A stretch of DNA of 18,569 nucleotides, taken from assembly GCA_040380145.1 (NCBI GenBank), contig JBEIJQ010000057.1, forward strand, positions 1 to 18,569, written 5' to 3'. Below, piece by piece: positions 14,281-18,569 of the stretch. This DNA is from JBEIJQ01 sp040380145 (GTDB taxonomy: Bacteria > Bacteroidota > Bacteroidia > Chitinophagales > Saprospiraceae). The position numbers were made by a program, and so were the translations under genes. Every line of letters begins with the position of its first letter. The stretch's first letter is position 1. A model generated the notes under the pieces. It searched no databases. It had not been told where the DNA came from and saw only the letters and a program-made list of their open reading frames with translations.

Positions 14281-14682
14281 ATGGATATCTCCAGCGGCCG
14301 TCTTTATGTCCAGGAAGTGCCCGGAAAGGGCAGGGGAGTGTTTTCTTTTGAAGCGATACTGCCCGGCGAGATCGTGGAGGTCTGTCCGGTTGTTCCGCTG
14401 GGTGAAAAGGATGTGGAGGCGTTGGCTCCCACGGCTCTGTACGATTATTATTTTTTGTGGGGAAAAAAAGAAAAACAAGCGGCGATAGCGCTCGGGTTCG
14501 GCTCTTTGTACAACCACGATTATGCGCCGAACGCGGCCTACGAAATGTACTTCGAAGAAAAGATCATCGTCGTTTATGCGCTGCGGGAAATCGCTTCCCA
14601 CGAAGAGATCACTTTCAATTACAACGGGTCGCCCGATGATCTGCAGCCGGTCTGGTTCGAGACCGATGGTCTCGGACGATAG
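14281..14682 (+). CDS. Small SET-domain protein (putative protein lysine methyltransferase)
   Basis: A 133-residue protein that is essentially one compact SET domain. Motifs in order: GKGRGVFSFEAILPGEIVE (15-33), matching the GRGVFA...I..GE start; YDYYFLW (54-60); GFGSLYNHDYAPNAAY (72-87), the NH.x.PN AdoMet/pseudoknot motif; and ALREIASHEEITFNYNG (100-116), the EEL.F.Y motif. The family uses S-adenosylmethionine to methylate lysines; bacterial members are mostly uncharacterised. There are no pre- or post-SET cysteine clusters. It starts 8 bp after the permease stop and is probably co-transcribed; a longer start near 14185 would overlap the permease gene. Stop codons of this gene and the convergent gene are 4 bp apart. 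Substrate unknown. Confidence 0.88.
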   Translation: MDISSGRLYVQEVPGKGRGVFSFEAILPGEIVEVCPVVPLGEKDVEALAPTALYDYYFLWGKKEKQAAIALGFGSLYNHDYAPNAAYEMYFEEKIIVVYALREIASHEEITFNYNGSPDDLQPVWFETDGLGR

Positions 14683-14686
14683 TTCG

Positions 14687-15586
14687 TCAGCCCCGCGAAA
14701 CAAAATAATAAGGTCTTTGCACTGCCCCGAATCCCCGGTAAAAACGGGCTAGGTTGGGCAGAGAAGATCCCTCGAAATCCAAGATATCTCCGCTGGCCGA
14801 GCGCTCGCGGACCAAGTGGTCCACCAGGGCGTGCATGGCACCGTTCTGCTGTCCGCCGGGCAAGGTGAGATTGAGCAGGTTCGTCCATCTTTTTTTCCAA
14901 TGGGCCCAAAAAATCGCCGCTTGAGCAACTCCTTCCGGTGAGAGGGCCGTTGTGAACTGTCCGCTTCCCCGTTCGAGCAGGGCGTAGGCCAATTTTTCTG
15001 CCATCGGGTACAGGGAGTCCGGTATGCGGTTGCCCTTGTTTTGTTGGTAAGAGCGGATGTTTCGGACGAATTCCCCTATATTCTTGCCCTCTGCGAACGC
15101 GAGGCCGGACCGCTCGGCTTTGCGGATGTTTCTGCGGTGGTTTTCGGAATAGCCCGCCGCTGTTTGCGCATGGTCCGCTGTCAACGGCAGAACGAAATTG
15201 GGTGCGGGAAGCACTTTCCAAGGAGGGCCGATGTCCGCTGCCGCGGTTTGCTCGTGCAAGGGCAACTTGAACCGCCAGAACCATTTTTCGCGGGCCGTTT
15301 CCAGGAAGCGGAAAGTATCGGCGGGGTGGGGGATCCGGGCAAAGGATCCCAGTTGTTGGCACAGAAAAGGCGCGTACACCTGAGGGATGCCGAGAAGTTT
15401 TCGGTTGATCGGCAGGGGGAAGACCGCTTCGTAGTCGCCCTGGACGAGTCCGGTCCATTGGGGCGCCACGATGTCGAGGTACCAGCTCAGGGCATATATC
15501 AGGCCTTGGGGCGAGGCATCCACGCATTCGTCCCAGCGGGCATCGTCTATCTGCCCGCGCGACAGAAAGCGGATGTGCGGGCGCAC
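14687..15586 (-). CDS. FemAB/GNAT-like transferase of unknown substrate
   Basis: A 299-residue cytoplasmic protein without signal peptide. The N-terminal half carries a pattern seen in Bacteroidota proteins of this kind (WDECVDASPQGLIYALSWYLD, DYEAVFPLPINRK, QVYAPFLCQQLG); the C-terminal half has a GNAT-like fold with NHRRNIRKAERSGL and the ending DILDFEGSSLPNLARFYRGFGA, which resembles the FemAB/BioF2-like signature. FemAB proteins add amino acids to peptidoglycan precursors; BioF2-like ones are acyltransferases in envelope polysaccharide pathways. Which applies is not clear. Start is GTG 15586, one base after the stop of the thioredoxin-like gene, so the two are an operon with probable translational coupling. 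Confidence 0.72.
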   Translation of the reverse strand: MRPHIRFLSRGQIDDARWDECVDASPQGLIYALSWYLDIVAPQWTGLVQGDYEAVFPLPINRKLLGIPQVYAPFLCQQLGSFARIPHPADTFRFLETAREKWFWRFKLPLHEQTAAADIGPPWKVLPAPNFVLPLTADHAQTAAGYSENHRRNIRKAERSGLAFAEGKNIGEFVRNIRSYQQNKGNRIPDSLYPMAEKLAYALLERGSGQFTTALSPEGVAQAAIFWAHWKKRWTNLLNLTLPGGQQNGAMHALVDHLVRERSASGDILDFEGSSLPNLARFYRGFGAVQRPYYFVSRG

Positions 15587-15587
15587 C

Positions 15588-16985
15588 TTACAGGCCGAGG
15601 GCTTTTCGGATATAGTTTTCGAGCTCGCCGGGATTGATCTTGTTGGCGATGACCCGCCCCTCTCGGTCGATGAGCAGCGCGTGGGGGATGGCGCTCACGC
15701 CGTACACCCGTGCCCATTTGCTCTGCCAGCCGCCGAGATCGCTCACATGGTGCCAAGTAAGGTTGTCGTCCTGAATGGCTTTGACCCATTTTTCTTTGTT
15801 TTGGTCTAAACTCACGCCGATCACATCGAAGCCTTTGTCTTTGTATTTGTGGTACAGTTCCACCACATGCGGATTGGCCCGGCGACAGGGCCCGCACCAA
15901 CTGGCCCAAAAATCCACCAGCACGACTTTTCCGCGCATGGATTTCAGGCTGTAGGTATTCCCGTCGGGCGTGGCGTCTTCGATATTGGGCGCTTCTTCGC
16001 CGATGACGATGGGCATTTTGGAGAGCTGGTCTTCCAAAAAGGCGGTGATCTCGTCGTTGGGACGGCGGTATTTGGCGAGGTACTGCTTGGAGTAGAAGGC
16101 CACATTGGCCTCGTTGCCGTTGAGATTGCCGACGATCACAGCAAAAAGGGCGGTCTGATGGTTGGGCGAGCCTTCGGCTGTTTTGGAAAGTACCTTGGCA
16201 AGGTAGGCCCGCTGCTGCTCGACGGTAAAATCTTGGCGGCCGAGGTTGAAGGCGTAATTTTTGACGGCTTCGAAAAAGGCGGGCGTCCTGTAATTGTCGG
16301 GATCCGAAAAATCCGTGTTGGCCAAAAAACTCTCCGCCAGGTATTGTCCCTCGGTCTGTTCGGGCGAAAGTTTGTTGCCGGCATAACTATAATAGGTGTT
16401 CATTCCCGCTTGTTTGGCCAAAAAGGGATTGACCTTTTTGAGGGAATCGAGGTGTCGGCGTTTGAATCCGTCGATGGCGATCATCTGGCGGTCCAGTTCG
16501 GCGATCTTGGCCGGGTCGCCGGAGGTGAAGCGGTACTGCTGGATCACGCCCACAAATTGGTTGAAGAGGTTCTGTTGGTGCGCCACTGCCCTTGCGTACT
16601 GGTCGTTGGCCAGAGAGCCGATGGTGACCATGGCGGCCGGTTCGTGGCAGGATCCGTTGAACTGGATTTCCTGCTCTTTGTTGAGCACGAACATTTTTGC
16701 TTTCGTGGGATCGAATCCGAGATAAAAATAGCCCGTGGTTCCGGCCGGCAGTTCAAAGGTGAAGAGGCTGTTGCCATTGGCCTGGGTCAGCGGGGCCTTG
16801 GCGATTTCTTTGGGCATGGCGATATGCCATTGGTACAGGCGGATGGAGTCGGCCGGGCAGTTGCCGTTGGCGTTGGTGAGCATGCCCTGCAGGACGACCG
16901 TTTTTTTGTTCGGTTTTTGGGCTTGGATGCCCAGCGGCGCCCACAAAGCCAAGAGCAACAGAATCAGGTGCGTCGGAAAATTCAT
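15588..16985 (-). CDS. TlpA/ResA-like thiol-disulfide oxidoreductase
   Basis: A 465-residue exported protein. Signal peptide at 1-22 (LILLLLALWAPLGIQAQ, cleavage before Gln21 or Lys24). Residues 25-110 form a beta-rich DUF4369-like N-terminal domain, 120-320 a mainly helical linker, and 325-465 a thioredoxin fold of the AhpC/TSA-TlpA type: GKVVLVDFWASWCGPCRRA with the redox pair Cys364 and Cys367, and the cis-proline loop VSAIPHALLID (Pro434). It should act in the periplasm on cysteines of exported proteins or apocytochromes. Start is ATG 16985; an in-frame start at 17045 would cover the promoter. It is followed after one base by the FemAB-like gene. Confidence 0.9.
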   Translation of the reverse strand: MNFPTHLILLLLALWAPLGIQAQKPNKKTVVLQGMLTNANGNCPADSIRLYQWHIAMPKEIAKAPLTQANGNSLFTFELPAGTTGYFYLGFDPTKAKMFVLNKEQEIQFNGSCHEPAAMVTIGSLANDQYARAVAHQQNLFNQFVGVIQQYRFTSGDPAKIAELDRQMIAIDGFKRRHLDSLKKVNPFLAKQAGMNTYYSYAGNKLSPEQTEGQYLAESFLANTDFSDPDNYRTPAFFEAVKNYAFNLGRQDFTVEQQRAYLAKVLSKTAEGSPNHQTALFAVIVGNLNGNEANVAFYSKQYLAKYRRPNDEITAFLEDQLSKMPIVIGEEAPNIEDATPDGNTYSLKSMRGKVVLVDFWASWCGPCRRANPHVVELYHKYKDKGFDVIGVSLDQNKEKWVKAIQDDNLTWHHVSDLGGWQSKWARVYGVSAIPHALLIDREGRVIANKINPGELENYIRKALGL

Positions 16986-17031
16986 TTTTCGGAAAATTGG
17001 ATAAAAAAACAAGTGCCTGAAGAACGGCGGA

Positions 17032-17039
17032 CAAAGATA
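17032..17039 (-). promoter_or_regulatory. -7 promoter element for the thioredoxin-like gene
   Basis: TATCTTTG on the minus strand, 46 bp before the ATG at 16985. No clear -33 TTG is visible. It is divergent from the TrhO promoter 37 bp away. Confidence 0.55.
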
Positions 17040-17054
17040 ATCCAAAAACGCTTT

Positions 17055-17083
17055 TTTGTTTTGTCAGCGTTTTTTTACCTTTG
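17055..17083 (+). promoter_or_regulatory. Promoter of trhO
   Basis: TTTG (17055-17058) and TACCTTTG (17076-17083) are separated by 17 bp and match the Bacteroidota consensus. The -7 element ends 10 bp before the start codon, so the leader should be only a few bases. Confidence 0.6.
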
Positions 17084-17093
17084 TCGCCAGTTT

Positions 17094-18110
17094 ATGGCCC
17101 TTCACAACCGAATCAACCGCCGGGAACTCCGCGAACGGATTGCGCGCGATGGCGTGAAAAGGACGGTTTTGTCCTTTTACAAATATGTTGCCGTTTCCGA
17201 TCCCGCAACCTTCCGCGACGAGCTGTACGCCCTTTGGCAGCCGCTCGGCGTCTTGGGCCGTACATATTTGGCCCAAGAGGGGATCAATGCCCAGATAGCG
17301 GTTCCGGAAGCCCATTTCGATTTGTTCCGCGAGCAGCTATATAGTATTCCGTTTTTGGAAGGAGTCCGTTTGAACGTAGCGATCGACGGCAACGGCCCTT
17401 CTTTTTACAAGTTGACCATCAAAGTGCGGCCCAAGATCGTGGCCGACGGTCTGGAAGATTCCTCGTTCGATCCGTCCAACAGCGGTGAGCGTTTGGATGC
17501 GGCCGGTTTCAACCGACTGGCCGATCGCTCCGATACGGTGATCGTCGATATGCGGAACTTTTACGAAAGTGAAGTGGGCCATTTCCCCGGGGCATTGCTG
17601 CCCCATGCCGAAACTTTCCGCGAAGAGCTGCAGACCGTCGGAGAATTGCTGAAAGGAAAAGAGAACAGTGCGGTGGTAACCTATTGTACGGGAGGCATCC
17701 GTTGCGAAAAAGCCAGCGCCTGGCTGAAGCGCCAAGGATTTTCCCGGGTTTATCAGTTGGACGGCGGTATCATCGAATACACGAGGCAATGCCGGGAAAA
17801 CGGATTGCCCAACAAGTTTCAAGGCGTGAACTTTGTGTTCGACGACCGTCTTTCCGAGCGGGTTTCCGATCATGTGCTGGCCCAATGCCATGTTTGCGGC
17901 TGTGCCTGCGACACCCATGTGAACTGCGCCCATCGGGCTTGCAACCTGTTGTTTATCCAATGCCCCGAATGTTCGGCCATGCTTTCTGGCTGCTGCTCGG
18001 AGGAGTGTCGCCTGTACTGCTCGGGCGAATCGGGAAACATGGTCTTTGAACGCGCCGAGCAAAAAAGCAAGCCCCGATTCCATCACCCCAATAATTTAGA
18101 ATCCGTCTAA
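17094..18110 (+). CDS. trhO: tRNA uridine(34) hydroxylase TrhO (rhodanese family, YceA/UPF0176)
   Basis: A 338-residue cytoplasmic enzyme that hydroxylates wobble uridine-34 of tRNA to 5-hydroxyuridine with oxygen. The N-terminal domain has VLSFYKYVAVSDP and GRTYLAQEGINAQIAVP; the rhodanese domain (about 140-220) has IVDMRNFYESEVGHFPGA and the loop YCTGGIRCEKAS with catalytic Cys198 and a second Cys204; LDGGIIEYTRQ follows. The C-terminal region is rich in cysteine (CHVCGCACD, CAHRACN, CPECS, CCSEECRLYC), as in the family. Start is ATG 17094 from the family pattern (MALHNRINRRELRERI). The reading frame stays open for 1.2 kb upstream, but that is antisense to the thioredoxin-like gene. Length is normal. 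Confidence 0.95.
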   Translation: MALHNRINRRELRERIARDGVKRTVLSFYKYVAVSDPATFRDELYALWQPLGVLGRTYLAQEGINAQIAVPEAHFDLFREQLYSIPFLEGVRLNVAIDGNGPSFYKLTIKVRPKIVADGLEDSSFDPSNSGERLDAAGFNRLADRSDTVIVDMRNFYESEVGHFPGALLPHAETFREELQTVGELLKGKENSAVVTYCTGGIRCEKASAWLKRQGFSRVYQLDGGIIEYTRQCRENGLPNKFQGVNFVFDDRLSERVSDHVLAQCHVCGCACDTHVNCAHRACNLLFIQCPECSAMLSGCCSEECRLYCSGESGNMVFERAEQKSKPRFHHPNNLESV

Positions 18111-18112
18111 AT
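18094..18112 (+). terminator. Weak hairpin at the trhO stop
   Basis: ATTTAGA and TCTAAAT form a 7-bp A/T-rich stem with a 5-nt loop that includes the trhO stop codon; only short T runs follow. A weak terminator candidate at best. Confidence 0.3.
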
Positions 18113-18157
18113 AACTTTTGCTTTTGGTCAAATCTTTTTATTCTTCACCAGAGAATT

Positions 18158-18165
18158 TAATTTTG
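18158..18165 (+). promoter_or_regulatory. -7 promoter element for the cytochrome gene
   Basis: TAATTTTG, 38 bp before the ATG at 18204. No TTG is seen at 17-23 bp, although TTTG occurs further upstream at 18123-18126. Confidence 0.5.
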
Positions 18166-18203
18166 CCCCGTCCCGAAACAATCGGTTAAAACCTTTCCCG
18201 GAT

Positions 18204-18569
18204 ATGATTCGCAATAACCTTATCTACAAAATTTTATCATTTGGCTTCCTGATTTTCGCCCTTCCGTTCGCCACTTTGGCGGCCGATGGGGACTGGAAAG
18301 CGGGAAAAACCCTGTTCCAAGGCAACTGCGCCAGCTGCCACAAAGCCGACATGAAAGGCAAGGGCACGGGCCCGGCACTGGCCGGCGTGGAAGAGCGCTG
18401 GGACACCCGCGAAAATCTCCGCGCATGGATCAAGAACTCGCAACAAATGATCAATACGGTCAAGCATCCGCGTGCCGTGGCGCTGTGGAACGAGTGGAAG
18501 CCCACCGTCATGCAGCCCTTCGCCCTGTCGGACGAGCAGATCGACAACATCATCGCCTACATCAATTGC
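18204..18569 (+). CDS. Secreted c-type cytochrome (3' partial)
   Basis: The first 122 residues; the gene continues beyond the window. Signal peptide at 1-27 (ILSFGFLIFALPFATLA, cleavage near ADGDWKAGK). Heme attachment motif CASCH with Cys43, Cys46 and His47, then GPALAGVEERW and Met109 in TVMQPFALSDEQIDNIIAYI as the likely sixth ligand: a complete class I cytochrome c domain. It acts in periplasmic electron transfer. In Bacteroidota a cytochrome of this kind often opens the operon of alternative complex III, so this may be an ActA-like multiheme subunit; the window cannot show it. Start is ATG 18204, with the promoter 38 bp upstream. Confidence 0.88.
   Translation, partial: MIRNNLIYKILSFGFLIFALPFATLAADGDWKAGKTLFQGNCASCHKADMKGKGTGPALAGVEERWDTRENLRAWIKNSQQMINTVKHPRAVALWNEWKPTVMQPFALSDEQIDNIIAYINC

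Noticed and set aside
15849..17093. A long open frame that joins TrhO to an extra N-terminal 415 residues
   Set aside because: It is antisense to the thioredoxin-like gene, of odd composition, and would cross a clear trhO promoter; TrhO starts at ATG 17094 by family pattern.

Overview
The window comes from a member of the Bacteroidota, most likely of the Saprospiria/Chitinophagia side of the phylum (the class is an inference). Evidence: a SprB-repeat surface protein ending in a type B sorting domain of the type IX secretion system (T9SS), a GldH gliding lipoprotein, Bacteroidota-style lipoproteins and small outer-membrane barrels, almost no Shine-Dalgarno sequences, and the Bacteroidota promoter element TAnnTTTG in front of most transcription units. 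I see no insertion sequence, prophage, CRISPR array, tRNA or rRNA. Genes are tightly packed and mostly housekeeping.

Left part (1-5252, all plus strand): the 3' end of a giant repeat-rich T9SS cargo; a compact operon of a peroxiredoxin, the ClpS N-degron adaptor and the Aat leucyl/phenylalanyl-tRNA-protein transferase (tagger and reader of the bacterial N-degron pathway, 4 bp apart); a small outer-membrane beta-barrel protein with its own promoter and a strong terminator; and a PlsC-type acyltransferase.

Middle part (5261-12889, all minus strand, read right to left): a lipoprotein of unknown function, a methionine synthase lacking its homocysteine domain (MetH, pterin-to-reactivation domains only), GldH, a lipoprotein serine hydrolase, class I fructose-1,6-bisphosphatase, the MscL channel, and a stand-alone NAD-binding alpha-1 subunit of proton-translocating transhydrogenase. 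The roughly 155-nt region in front of metH folds on paper into a multi-stem structure with two mutually exclusive pairings and is the best candidate here for an undescribed regulatory RNA.

Right part (13023-18569): a MacB/FtsX-type permease without its ATPase, followed 8 bp later by a small SET-domain protein (plus); convergent to these, a TlpA-like thioredoxin lipid-exterior/periplasmic protein and a FemAB/GNAT-like transferase separated by one base (minus); then the tRNA uridine hydroxylase TrhO (plus) and the start of a secreted c-type cytochrome that runs off the window.

The overall picture is an ordinary chromosomal stretch. The items most worth follow-up are the metH leader, the SET gene tied to an orphan permease, the two enzymes whose usual partner genes are missing next door (MetH, PntAA), and two promoters that lie so close to their start codons that the mRNAs should be almost leaderless.
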